Shown one piece after another: positions 1 to 7,155 of a stretch of DNA of 64,000 bases. Both the position numbers and the translations under genes were made by a program. This DNA is from Streptomyces sp. NBC_00236 (GTDB lineage Bacteria > Actinomycetota > Actinomycetes > Streptomycetales > Streptomycetaceae): NCBI RefSeq assembly GCF_036195045.1, contig NZ_CP108100.1, positions 3,534,001-3,598,000 of the forward strand, read 5' to 3'. Numbering within the stretch: position 1 is the first letter of the stretch; each line of letters opens with the position of its first letter. The notes beneath the pieces were generated by a model. The model ran no database searches and was not told the DNA's origin. It saw nothing but the letters and a program-made list of their open reading frames with translations.

Positions 1-341
1 TGCCGGTAGAGCACCGCCCAGCCGTCCGGGTTCTCCGCGGTGTGCGTGAAGAACGCCCGCAGCCCCTCCCAGAGTTGCCGGTCCGCCGGAAGCCCCGGCT
101 GAACACCCGCCTGCACGGCTGCGACCAGCGCTTTCGCCTCACGCCCGATACAGGCGGAGAAGAGTTCGTCCTTGGAATTCAGATAGAGATAGACCAACGG
201 CTTGGACACGCCGGCCAGCTCCGCGATCTCGTCCATCGAGGCCGCACGGAATCCACGCTGCCCGAAGATCTGCACCGCGGCGTCCATCATCTGCTGCTCA
301 CGCACCGCGCGCGGCATCCGTTTGCTCTTCACAGCACCCAC
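1..341 (-). CDS. TetR-family transcriptional regulator, N-terminal part (truncated by window edge)
   Basis: The minus frame is open from a GTG at 341 to the window edge, giving about 113 codons. It begins with a typical TetR helix-turn-helix: a DAAVQIFGQRGF stretch, then SMDEIAELAGVSKPLVYLYLNS, where the recognition helix is followed by the usual Y-x-Y/F and K-x-E-L pattern. TetR proteins are dimeric DNA-binding repressors whose C-terminal half binds a ligand; that half is mostly outside the window. GTG 341 was chosen because a GGAGG lies 8 bases upstream; GTG 332 is an in-frame alternative. It is divergent from the integrase at 636. The target and ligand are unknown. Confidence 0.85.
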   Translation of the reverse strand, partial: MGAVKSKRMPRAVREQQMMDAAVQIFGQRGFRAASMDEIAELAGVSKPLVYLYLNSKDELFSACIGREAKALVAAVQAGVQPGLPADRQLWEGLRAFFTHTAENPDGWAVLYR

Positions 342-582
342 GTCGACTTCCTCCCACCCCCGATGCGCTACTCCTCGGTAAGCGTACGGCGCGGGGCGCC
401 TCGCCGTCGTACGGAGCGGGGTTCACCCGGCCCGGGCGGCCGGAAGTCGTACCCCACGACGCACGGAAGCGCCCCCGGCCCACAGCGGACGAGCCGAGAC
501 CGGTTGCAGGCGTCACGGTCGAGGACCTTCTCGCGAGCCGAGACGAGCACCGGCACAACAGCTTGACCGGCACCATTCGTAA

Positions 583-610
583 CTGTTTGACATGTATGCA
601 TGTTGTACAG
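583..610. promoter_or_regulatory. Imperfect dyad upstream of the integrase (operator or attP candidate)
   Basis: A 28-base imperfect dyad is centred on ACATG-TATG-CATGT (590-603), with outer CTGT/ACAG arms matching at 583-586 and 607-610. A TTGACA-like hexamer overlaps the left arm. Serine integrase genes commonly carry their attachment site just upstream, and attP cores are imperfect dyads, but the spot is also right for a promoter operator. The rest of 342-635 shows only GC-rich sequence and no gene. Confidence 0.3.
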
Positions 611-635
611 CGCGGTATGACAGTCGGAGGGTTCC

Positions 636-2072
636 ATGTCCAAGCCGCAACGTGTGGCCATCTATGTCCGGATCAGCAAGGACCGCAAGGGTCAGGAACT
701 CGGCATCAACCGCCAGGAGAACGCGTGCCGGGAGTTGTGCGCCCGCCTCGGGTGGACCCTCTACAAGGTTTACTCCGAGAACGACACATCCGCCTCCACC
801 ACCAGCAAGCGCAAGCGCCCCGCGTACACGGAGATGCTGCGCGACGCCCGTGACGGGCTGGTGGACGCGATCGTCGTCTACTCCATCGACCGCCTGACTC
901 GTCGCATCTCCGAATTGACCAGTTTCCTCGAAGATCAGAAGGAGCACGGCTTCGCCTTCGCCACGACCGAGGGCGAAGACACCGATACGGCCAACGGGCG
1001 CATGATTCTGACGATCAAGGGTGCCGTCGCTCAGCAGGAGACAGAACGCATGTCGGAGCGCATTAACGGCTCATTGCTTCAGCGGCGCGAAAAGGGCAAG
1101 CCACACGCAGGCGGTCCCCGCGTCTTCGGGTTCGTCCCGGACTCGGGCTTTCAGCAGGTCGTTCCCGAGGAGGCGGAGTTGATCGTGCGAGGGTACGACA
1201 TGCTCATGAGCGTCCCGGCAAAGACGCCCGGAGACGTGGCGCGTCTCTGGAACGAGGCGGGCGCCCGATCTCCCGGCGGAACCGCCTGGTCGATCCAGAA
1301 GGTCAAGCGGGTGTACCGGTCCGAACGGATCGGCGGGATCATCACGTACAAGGGGCAGGACATCGGAGACAGCATCTATCCCCACCCGCTCACCCGCACA
1401 CAGTGGGACAACGTCCAAACGGTTCTGAACGGTCGGGCAACTCCCGCCGCGCAGGGGTCCGGCAAGCGCAAGCACCTGTACTCGGGCTTCCTCAAGTGCG
1501 GACACTGCCAGTCGATCATGCGTGTTCAGTGGGCGACGATCCAGGGCCGGACGTTCCGACGGACGCTCTGCCACTCGGGCCAGGTGGGCCACAACGGTGA
1601 ACTGGGCTGCGGGAAGGTGAGCCGGTCGTACGCCTGGATCGAGGAGCAGTTGAACGAGGTGGTCGAAGCAGCCTTGGCATCGCGGCGGCCGCAGCCGCAG
1701 GAGGTACCTGCCATGGACTTGTCCGGGCCGATTGCAGTGCAGGAGGAGCGGATCAGGAACCTGCGCCAGCGGTGGAAGGACGACAACATGACAGACGAGG
1801 ACTACTTCGACTCGCTCGGCCACATTCGCGGCGAATTGCAGGCCCTACGCACCCGCGAGGCGGCAACGGTCGTCAGGCAGTCGCGCCGCGTGGTTGACGC
1901 ATTGGCTGTGTGGAACGACTCGGCCGAGAACCTTGACCGACGACGGGCGATCGTTGCGCAGGTGATCGAGACGGTCGAAGTCTTCAGCATCGGCCGCGGA
2001 CGCCGAAGGCCACCCGAACTGGATTCGATCAAGGTGACCCCCGTCGGGGATTCCGATGAGGAGGCAGAGTAG
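636..2072 (+). CDS. Large serine recombinase (site-specific integrase)
   Basis: The protein is 478 aa. The N-terminal resolvase-type catalytic domain (about 1-150) has YVRIS with the nucleophile Ser14, the INRQ motif, and SIDRLTRR. A recombinase domain (about 150-270) follows, then a zinc ribbon (LKCGHC ... LCHSG ... LGCGK, about 285-330) and a coiled-coil-like charged region near 365-415. This is the architecture of large serine integrases that join attP and attB without host factors. GGAGG lies 5 bases before the ATG. No excisionase, phage or conjugation genes are nearby, so it may be the surviving gene of a decayed element or one edge of an element that extends left of the window. Confidence 0.93.
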   Translation: MSKPQRVAIYVRISKDRKGQELGINRQENACRELCARLGWTLYKVYSENDTSASTTSKRKRPAYTEMLRDARDGLVDAIVVYSIDRLTRRISELTSFLEDQKEHGFAFATTEGEDTDTANGRMILTIKGAVAQQETERMSERINGSLLQRREKGKPHAGGPRVFGFVPDSGFQQVVPEEAELIVRGYDMLMSVPAKTPGDVARLWNEAGARSPGGTAWSIQKVKRVYRSERIGGIITYKGQDIGDSIYPHPLTRTQWDNVQTVLNGRATPAAQGSGKRKHLYSGFLKCGHCQSIMRVQWATIQGRTFRRTLCHSGQVGHNGELGCGKVSRSYAWIEEQLNEVVEAALASRRPQPQEVPAMDLSGPIAVQEERIRNLRQRWKDDNMTDEDYFDSLGHIRGELQALRTREAATVVRQSRRVVDALAVWNDSAENLDRRRAIVAQVIETVEVFSIGRGRRRPPELDSIKVTPVGDSDEEAE

Positions 2073-2180
2073 TTTCCGTGGCCCGATCCACGCAGGGCCC
2101 TCGCTGCGGACGAGGCACGCCACGAAGGGCACAGGCCCAGAACCTCGATCATTGGACACACTCTGCGATCGACGAGACAC

Positions 2181-2217
2181 GAAGAATCCCCCCACCAGCG
2201 CGGCAGAGGGATTCTTC
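2181..2217. terminator. Intrinsic terminator between integrase and symporter
   Basis: A perfect 10-bp stem (GAAGAATCCC / GGGATTCTTC) with a 17-base loop lies between the convergent integrase and symporter genes. It could serve both strands. Confidence 0.7.
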
Positions 2218-2247
2218 AGCGTTGAAACGAGGTGTTCCGCGCCGACG

Positions 2248-3585
2248 TTACGCGGCGACCGCAACCTTTTCGCGCGGCTCGGACGGCTCCTCGACCGGGG
2301 AGGCCGAGGCCGAGTTGAGCTTGTCGCGGTCGAGGATGCCCTCTCGTGCTGCCACGATCAACGGTGATACGACCTGGCCGGCCACGTTCGTGGCGGTCCG
2401 CATCATGTCCAGGATCGGGTCGATGGCCATCAGCAGACCGACACCCTCCAGCGGGAGGCCCAGCGTCGACAGGGTGAGGGTCAGCATGACCGTGGCGCCG
2501 GTCAGACCGGCGGTGGCCGCCGAGCCGATCACCGAGACGAACGCGATGAGGATGTAGTCACCGACACCCAGCTGCACGTCGAAGATCTGCGCGATGAAGA
2601 TCGCGGCGAGCGCCGGGTAGATCGCGGCGCAGCCGTCCATCTTGGTCGTCGCGCCGAACGGGACCGCGAAGGAGGCGTACTCCTTCGGGACGCCGAGGCG
2701 CTCGGTGACCTTCTGGGTGACCGGCATCGTGCCGACGGAGGAGCGGGAGACGAAGGCGAGCTGGATCGCGGGCCAGGCGCCCTTGAAGAACTGGAGCGGG
2801 CTGACCTTGGCGACGGTGGCGAGCAGCAGCGGGTAGACGCCGAACATCACCAGGGCGCAGCCGATGTAGACGTCGGCGGTGAACGTGGCGTACTTGCCGA
2901 TCAGGTCCCAGCCGTAGTCGGCGATGGCGTAGCCGATGAGGCCGACGGTGCCGAGGGGGGCGAGGCGGATGACCCACCACAGCGCCTTCTGGAGGAGCTC
3001 CAGGACGGCTTCGCTGAGGGTGAGGATCGGCTGGGCCTTCTCGCCGAGCTGGAGGGCGGCGATGCCGGCGACGGCGGCCATGAAGACGATCTGGAGGACG
3101 TTCAGCTCGGTGAACGGCGTGATCACGTTGTCCGGGATGATGCCGGTCAGGAAGTCGAGCCAGGAGCCTGCGTGCTCCGGGAGCTTGCCGTCCTTGGGCG
3201 TGAGGCCGGTGCCGGAGCCCGGGTTGGTGATCAGGCCGATCGCGAGGCCGATGGCGACCGCGATGAGCGAGGTGATCATGAACCAGAGCAGGGTGCGGGT
3301 GGCCAGCCTGGCGGCGTTGTTGACCTTCCGCAGGTTGGTGATCGACACCAGGATCGCGAAGAAGACGAGGGGCGCGACGGCCAGCTTCAGCAGCTGGACG
3401 AAGATGTGGCCGACCTTGTCGAGCGTGGTGTAGAGCCAGTCGATGTCCTGGCTGCGGGCGAGCCAGCCGAGCAGGACGCCGAGCACGAGGCCGGCGACGA
3501 TCTGGGCCCAGAAGGGGATCCTGGGTATGCGGAAACCGGAGCCGGAGGGCTCATCGGTGGTGGTGGACGCGGGGTTCGCGGACAC
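2248..3585 (-). CDS. Dicarboxylate/amino acid:cation symporter (DAACS family), possibly cystine uptake
   Basis: The protein is about 445 aa with many hydrophobic helices. DAACS hallmarks are present: the serine-rich hairpin SRSSVGTMPVT and the TTKMDGCAAIYP segment, followed by a helix like those that carry substrate and sodium contacts. Members import aspartate, glutamate, C4-dicarboxylates or L-cystine (TcyP type) with Na+ or H+. GTG 3585 is preferred because a GGAG sits 7 bases upstream; ATG 3609 has no clear ribosome site. A cysteine-rich leader peptide is encoded about 105 bases upstream (3691-3798), which suggests cysteine-responsive control and therefore cystine as substrate. The family call is firm; the substrate is inference. 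Confidence 0.88.
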   Translation of the reverse strand: MSANPASTTTDEPSGSGFRIPRIPFWAQIVAGLVLGVLLGWLARSQDIDWLYTTLDKVGHIFVQLLKLAVAPLVFFAILVSITNLRKVNNAARLATRTLLWFMITSLIAVAIGLAIGLITNPGSGTGLTPKDGKLPEHAGSWLDFLTGIIPDNVITPFTELNVLQIVFMAAVAGIAALQLGEKAQPILTLSEAVLELLQKALWWVIRLAPLGTVGLIGYAIADYGWDLIGKYATFTADVYIGCALVMFGVYPLLLATVAKVSPLQFFKGAWPAIQLAFVSRSSVGTMPVTQKVTERLGVPKEYASFAVPFGATTKMDGCAAIYPALAAIFIAQIFDVQLGVGDYILIAFVSVIGSAATAGLTGATVMLTLTLSTLGLPLEGVGLLMAIDPILDMMRTATNVAGQVVSPLIVAAREGILDRDKLNSASASPVEEPSEPREKVAVAA

Positions 3586-3647
3586 GGACACACTCCAGAT
3601 GTGACGCATCGGGACGCACGGGGACGGTGTGCGGAGGGGACGGGGGT

Positions 3648-3675
3648 GCGGCGCCCGCGTCAGGGGCGGCGCCGC
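3648..3675 (-). promoter_or_regulatory. Hairpin between leader peptide and symporter (candidate attenuator)
   Basis: A perfect 8-bp inverted repeat (GCGGCGCC / GGCGCCGC, 12-base loop) begins 15 bases after the leader-peptide stop codon and lies before the symporter start. Its position fits an attenuator whose folding depends on ribosome progress through the leader. It lacks a U-tract, so any termination would be of the GC-rich, U-poor kind or Rho-assisted. Confidence 0.45.
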
Positions 3676-3690
3676 TGCATGATGCCGGTA

Positions 3691-3798
3691 TCAGACGTTG
3701 CGGCAACAGACCGCGGACATACAGCGGCAGAGATCGACATGCAGGCGCTCCACGAGCGGGATGCTCGTGGCAGGTCGGAGGCGCACAGCTGTCTTCAT
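3691..3798 (-). CDS. Cysteine-rich leader peptide (35 aa) upstream of the symporter
   Basis: ATG 3798 opens a 35-codon frame ending in TGA at 3691. The peptide has a basic start, then RLHVDLCRCMSAVCCRN. HVDL-R-x-x-S-A-x-CCR resembles small leader peptides that precede sulfur-assimilation and cysteine-related genes in Streptomyces and other actinobacteria. Cysteine codons occur at positions 24, 26, 31 and 32, the last two adjacent, as expected for a peptide whose translation stalls when charged tRNA-Cys is low. Cysteine-responsive attenuation by polycysteine upstream ORFs is known in mycobacteria. It lies upstream of, and on the same strand as, the DAACS symporter. Confidence 0.75.
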   Translation of the reverse strand: MKTAVRLRPATSIPLVERLHVDLCRCMSAVCCRNV

Positions 3799-3820
3799 GT
3801 CGAACACGTTAACACTTGAA

Positions 3821-3837
3821 CTTTGAGAACCTCAAAG
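3821..3837. promoter_or_regulatory. Perfect 17-bp palindrome at the symporter/leader promoter
   Basis: CTTTGAG-AAC-CTCAAAG is a perfect 7-bp inverted repeat with a 3-base spacer, 23 bases upstream of the leader ATG. Read on the minus strand, a TTGAGG hexamer (possible -35) overlaps it and a TTAACG-like hexamer lies about 17 bases further on. The site looks like a repressor operator. The cognate regulator is not identifiable here. Confidence 0.5.
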
Positions 3838-3892
3838 GTCTTCTTTGGGCCCGAAGGGTGGGCCACGACCCGCTTCCCGGTCCCGGGGAACG

Positions 3893-3937
3893 CGAAAACC
3901 CCAGTACAGGAGCGCTCGCTCCGGTGCTGGGGTTTCG
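3893..3937. terminator. Intrinsic terminator downstream of the DUF4229 gene
   Basis: A long stem-loop pairs CGAAAACCCCAG with CTGGGGTTTCG and continues inside as GGAGCG / CGCTCC with a very short loop. It lies 62 bases past the DUF4229 stop on the minus strand, so it most likely ends that transcript. A tRNA was considered and rejected because the cloverleaf features are missing. Confidence 0.65.
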
Positions 3938-3998
3938 AGAAGAAAGGCGAGGGGTGTGAGGAAGCTTACAAAGTCCTTACGTCGCCCTCACTCGCTCA

Positions 3999-4295
3999 TC
4001 ACTGGGTGACGCTGTCCTCGCGGGTGCGGTTCGCCTCAAGACGCGCCTTGGCGCGGTCGACCGAGGACACGATCTGCTCGGACATCTCGTCACGCTGCTT
4101 GCGCAGGAGTACGTAGCTGAGCGGCGCGGAGAGCACCAGCGCGAGCAGGACGACCCAGACGATGTTGGATCCCCCGGCGCCGGAGGGGATGAGCCCGAAG
4201 TTGACGGCGATGGCGGCGACGACGAGGCAGCCGACGAAGATGCTCAGACGCATCGCGGTGTACCGGACGGTTGCGCTCGGCTTGGCAGCGGACAC
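3999..4295 (-). CDS. DUF4229-type small membrane protein
   Basis: The protein is 98 aa. It has two hydrophobic segments (about 14-35 and 43-63) and a basic, Arg-rich cytoplasmic tail from LLRKQRDEMSEQ onward. This matches the actinobacterial DUF4229 family, often found near menaquinone genes and without known function. The GTG start at 4295 is preceded by GAAGG. It is followed on the same strand by the terminator at 3893-3937 and preceded by the GNAT gene, about 100 bases away. Confidence 0.75.
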   Translation of the reverse strand: MSAAKPSATVRYTAMRLSIFVGCLVVAAIAVNFGLIPSGAGGSNIVWVVLLALVLSAPLSYVLLRKQRDEMSEQIVSSVDRAKARLEANRTREDSVTQ

Positions 4296-4398
4296 AGCTG
4301 GCCTTCTCTCTACGTACGACAGTCCTGCCCGACCAGTGAAGCATGCCCCACAATCGATCAGTTCGGAGGGCTGCGGCTACCACCGCGCCGGGGCGCGC

Positions 4399-4923
4399 TC
4401 AGCCGAGCGGCAGGAGCATGATGACGTCGTCGCGGTCGTCGCCTTCGGCCACCCGGATCGCCCCCGGCACCCGCCCGACCTCCTTGTATCCGCAGGCGCT
4501 GTAGAAGCGGTCGGCGCCCGTGCCGCCGCGGCAGGTGAGGCGGATCGCCTCGATGCCGTCGATGGAGCGGGCGGCGTCGGCGGCCGCCGCCATCAGGTCG
4601 CGGCCGTAGCCGCGGCCCTGGTGGCGGGGGTGGACCATGACGGTGTAGATCCAGAGCCAGTGCGCCATCAGGCGGTGCGTGTTGTGGGTGAGGAAGGCCG
4701 TGGCGGCGATGGCGCCCTCCTCGTCGTAGCCGACGAGGATCCGGGTGCGGCCCTCGGCCATGGACACGAGGTGCTTGACCAGTGCGGGCCGTACGTCCTC
4801 GGCCGTCACGGGCGGCACGAAGCCCACCGCGCCGCCCGCGTTGGACACATCGGACCAGAGCTCGGCTATGCCGTCCCGGACCGACCGGTCGAACTTCGGA
4901 TCCAGCTCAAATGTAAGCGCCAT
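4399..4923 (-). CDS. GNAT-family N-acetyltransferase
   Basis: The 174-aa protein has a GNAT core. The VHPRHQGRGYGRDLM segment (about residues 96-110) contains the R/Q-x-x-G-x-G pyrophosphate-binding loop for acetyl-CoA, and a C-terminal FYSACGYKEVGR forms the typical beta5-alpha4 region. GNATs transfer an acetyl group to an amine on a small molecule or protein. The substrate cannot be told from sequence. It stands as a single gene between DUF4229 and mqnE, with a terminator at 4978-5010 on its upstream side. Confidence 0.85.
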   Translation of the reverse strand: MALTFELDPKFDRSVRDGIAELWSDVSNAGGAVGFVPPVTAEDVRPALVKHLVSMAEGRTRILVGYDEEGAIAATAFLTHNTHRLMAHWLWIYTVMVHPRHQGRGYGRDLMAAAADAARSIDGIEAIRLTCRGGTGADRFYSACGYKEVGRVPGAIRVAEGDDRDDVIMLLPLG

Positions 4924-4977
4924 GAGTGCAGATTAACCATTACCCGCCGCCTGCTCAACCACCGTCCGGAACGCGAG

Positions 4978-5010
4978 AAAGCTCCGGCCGGGGACGGCGG
5001 CCGGAGCTTT
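4978..5010. terminator. Intrinsic terminator of mqnE
   Basis: A perfect 12-bp stem (AAAGCTCCGGCC / GGCCGGAGCTTT) with a 9-base loop lies 37 bases after the mqnE stop on the minus strand. Confidence 0.8.
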
Positions 5011-5047
5011 CGTTCAGCGCTGCGCGCGCGACGGGGCGCGCGCCGGT

Positions 5048-6211
5048 TCAGACCCGCATCGGCTGCGGCGACTCGCGCCGGTCCGCGTCCGGGCCCGGGT
5101 ACTCGCGGATGATCTCGTACCGGGTGTTGCGCTCCACGGGCCGGAAGCCGGCGTCGCGGATCAGGTCCAGCAGATCCTCACGGCCCAGCTTGTTCGGCGT
5201 GCCGTAGTTGTCCGCGTCGTGCGTGATCTTGTACTCGACGACCGAGCCGTCCATGTCGTCGGCACCGTGCTGGAGGGCGAGCTGGGCGGTCTGCACGCCG
5301 TGCATCACCCAGAAGACCTTGACGTGCGGAACGTTGTCGAAGAGCAGCCGGGAGACCGCGAAGGTCTTCAGTGCCTCGGCGCCGGTCGCCATCGTCGTCC
5401 GCGCCTGGAGCTTGTTGCGGACCTTGCCGTCCTTCATGTCCACGAAGTCGTGCTGGTAGCGGAGCGGAATGAAGACCTGGAAGCCGCCGGTCTCGTCCTG
5501 GAGCTCACGCAGCCGCAGCACGTGGTCGACGCGGTGACGGGGCTCCTCGATGTGCCCGTACAGCATCGTCGCCGGGGTCTTGAGACCCTTCTCGTGCGCG
5601 AGCCGGTGGATGCGCGACCAGTCCTCCCAGTGGGTGGCGTGGTCGACGATGTGCTGGCGGACCTCCCAGTCGAAGATCTCCGCGCCGCCACCGGTCAGCG
5701 ACTCCAGACCGGCCTCGATGAGCTCGTCGAGGATCTCGGAGGCGGAGAGCCCGGAGATGGTCTCGAAGTGGTGGATCTCGGTGGCGGTGAACGCCTTGAG
5801 GGAGACCTCCGGCAGCGCTTCCTTCAGCGCGCTCAGCGAACGCGGGTAGTAGCGCCACGGCAGGGTGGGGTGCAGCCCGTTGACGATGTGCAGCTCGGTG
5901 AGGCTCTCGCCCTCCATCGCCTTCGCGAGGCGGACGGCCTCCTCGATGCGCATCGTGTACGCGTCCTTCTCCCCCGGCTTGCGCTGGAAGGAGCAGTACG
6001 CGCACGAGGCGGTGCACACGTTGGTCATGTTGAGGTGGCGGTTGACGTTGAAGTGGACGACGTCGCCGTTCTTGCGCGTACGCACCTCGTGGGCCAGTCC
6101 GCCCAGCCAGGCCAGGTCGTCGGACTCGTAGAGCGCGATCCCGTCCTCGCGGGACAGCCGTTCGCCGTCCCGGACCTTCTGCTCCAGCTCGCGCTTGAGT
6201 CCCGCGTCCAC
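5048..6211 (-). CDS. mqnE: Aminofutalosine synthase MqnE (radical SAM)
   Basis: The 387-aa radical SAM enzyme carries the cluster motif C-x3-C-x2-C in NVCTASCAYCSF (Cys66, Cys70, Cys73). It matches MqnE over its whole length, including FTATEIHHF and GGGAEIFDWEVR. MqnE converts the enolpyruvyl benzoate from MqnA into aminofutalosine, the second step of the futalosine route to menaquinone. GTG 6211 is chosen because GGGAGGT lies 6 bases upstream and the protein then starts at the conserved DAGLKRELEQK; ATG 6226 is an alternative. The other late menaquinone genes are 1-4 kb to the right. Confidence 0.95.
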   Translation of the reverse strand: MDAGLKRELEQKVRDGERLSREDGIALYESDDLAWLGGLAHEVRTRKNGDVVHFNVNRHLNMTNVCTASCAYCSFQRKPGEKDAYTMRIEEAVRLAKAMEGESLTELHIVNGLHPTLPWRYYPRSLSALKEALPEVSLKAFTATEIHHFETISGLSASEILDELIEAGLESLTGGGAEIFDWEVRQHIVDHATHWEDWSRIHRLAHEKGLKTPATMLYGHIEEPRHRVDHVLRLRELQDETGGFQVFIPLRYQHDFVDMKDGKVRNKLQARTTMATGAEALKTFAVSRLLFDNVPHVKVFWVMHGVQTAQLALQHGADDMDGSVVEYKITHDADNYGTPNKLGREDLLDLIRDAGFRPVERNTRYEIIREYPGPDADRRESPQPMRV

Positions 6212-6259
6212 TAGGGCACCTCCCATTTCTCTCCGTAACCGACTCAGATCACCGTACGC

Positions 6260-6425
6260 CTAGGGTCTCTCGTTCGGATCAGGGCGGGTCAGGGAGCGGG
6301 GTGTGGTGCGTGCAGCTGCAAGGCGGAGGACTGAGGCATGGCGGAGCCATGGTGATGGACGACAACGCCGCAGATGCGCGTGCCGGACCCCGCGAGCCCG
6401 GCCTGATCCGAACGAGAGGCCCTAG
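6260..6425. repeat. 166-bp inverted-repeat-flanked element, copy 1
   Basis: Terminal inverted repeats of 24 bp (6260-6283 and 6402-6425) match except at one position, which would be a G-U pair in RNA. CTAG stands at both outer ends. The interior holds AAGGCGGAGGA (6320-6330), a CATGGC-GGA-GCCATG hairpin and GACGACAACGCCG (6358-6370). All three motifs recur at the same offsets in the copy at 57167-57332, although the terminal repeats differ in sequence. The right end contains the TAG stop codon of the adjacent AsnC-type gene. It is non-coding as far as I can see and looks like a MITE or structured-RNA repeat. Confidence 0.8.
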
Positions 6426-6877
6426 CCTTCCTCGGGAAGGTCTCCGACCCGGTTCTCCCACTTGGTGGAGAGCACGATCGTCGTACGCGTCCGCGAGACA
6501 CCCTTGGTACCGCTGAGCCGGCGGATGGTCTTCTCCAGGCCGTCCACGTCTCCGACCCGGACCTTGAGCATGTAGGAGTCGTCGCCCGCGATGAACCAGG
6601 CGTCCTCGATCTCGGCGAGGTCCTTCAGCCGGTGGGCCACGTCCTCGTGGTCGGCGGCGTCCGAGAGCGAGATGCCGATCAGGGCCGTGACCCCCAGGCC
6701 GAGCGAGGCCGCGTCGACGGTGGCGCGGTAACCGGTGATGACACCGGCGGTTTCCAGCCGGTTGATGCGGTCGGTGACGCTGGGCCCGGAGAGCCCGACG
6801 AGCCGTCCCAGCTCGGCGTACGAGGCCCTGCCGTTCTCCCTGAGGGCCTGAATGAGCTGCCTGTCCACCGCGTCCAT
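6422..6877 (-). CDS. Lrp/AsnC-family transcriptional regulator
   Basis: The 151-aa protein has an N-terminal winged helix-turn-helix (MDAVDRQLIQALRENG, then ASYAELGRLVGLSGPSVTDR) and a C-terminal RAM/effector domain (GIDD-like DAWFIAGDDSYMLKVRV). Lrp/AsnC proteins are octameric regulators that sense amino acids. ATG 6877 is chosen because GGAAGG lies 10 bases upstream; ATG 6895 lacks a ribosome site. It sits between mqnE and the UbiX-type gene in what appears to be a conserved Streptomyces order. Its stop codon lies inside the end of the repeat element at 6260-6425. Confidence 0.92.
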   Translation of the reverse strand: MDAVDRQLIQALRENGRASYAELGRLVGLSGPSVTDRINRLETAGVITGYRATVDAASLGLGVTALIGISLSDAADHEDVAHRLKDLAEIEDAWFIAGDDSYMLKVRVGDVDGLEKTIRRLSGTKGVSRTRTTIVLSTKWENRVGDLPEEG

Positions 6878-6936
6878 GTGACTGAAACCTTCCATTGTTC
6901 AGCAGTTTCGCGAGTCTACGTGTAGAATCTAAGGCA

Positions 6937-6956
6937 TGCAGGCTTCAGGGCCTGCA
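6937..6956. promoter_or_regulatory. Inverted repeat in the AsnC / small-gene intergenic region
   Basis: TGCAGGC-TTCAGG-GCCTGCA is a 7-bp perfect inverted repeat between the divergent AsnC-type gene and the 44-aa gene. A TAGAAT hexamer (6923-6928) upstream could be a -10 element for the rightward transcript. The dyad may be an operator for the adjacent Lrp/AsnC protein or a hairpin in the leader RNA. Confidence 0.4.
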
Positions 6957-7009
6957 AATCTTTCCGAACTTCCAAAAAATGCTTTCGAATCTTCAGGAGT
7001 GGATACACC

Positions 7010-7144
7010 GTGTACACGATCGAGATGGCCTACGCCCGGATGCGCGAGCTGCAGGACCTGGCCAACCGCTCGCGTGCCCACCAGCCCACCACGGCCCACC
7101 GGGCCGGCCGGACGCGCAAGCTGCGCGCCCCCAAGAAGCGCTGA
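7010..7144 (+). CDS. Small basic protein, 44 aa, unknown function
   Basis: A GTG at 7010 with AGGAG 10 bases upstream opens a 44-codon frame: a helical, slightly acidic start (YTIEMAYARMRELQDLA) and then an Arg/Lys-rich tail ending RTRKLRAPKKR. It lies 11 bases before the convergent stop of the UbiX-type gene. The good ribosome site and strong third-position GC argue that it is real. The basic tail suggests nucleic acid or membrane contact, but I recognise no family. Confidence 0.6.
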   Translation: MYTIEMAYARMRELQDLANRSRAHQPTTAHRAGRTRKLRAPKKR

Positions 7145-7155
7145 CCCCACCCGGG

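Noticed and set aside
3893-3937. Possible tRNA or small RNA
   Set aside because: Strong stem but no D-arm, anticodon arm or TPsiC pattern; better explained as the DUF4229 terminator.
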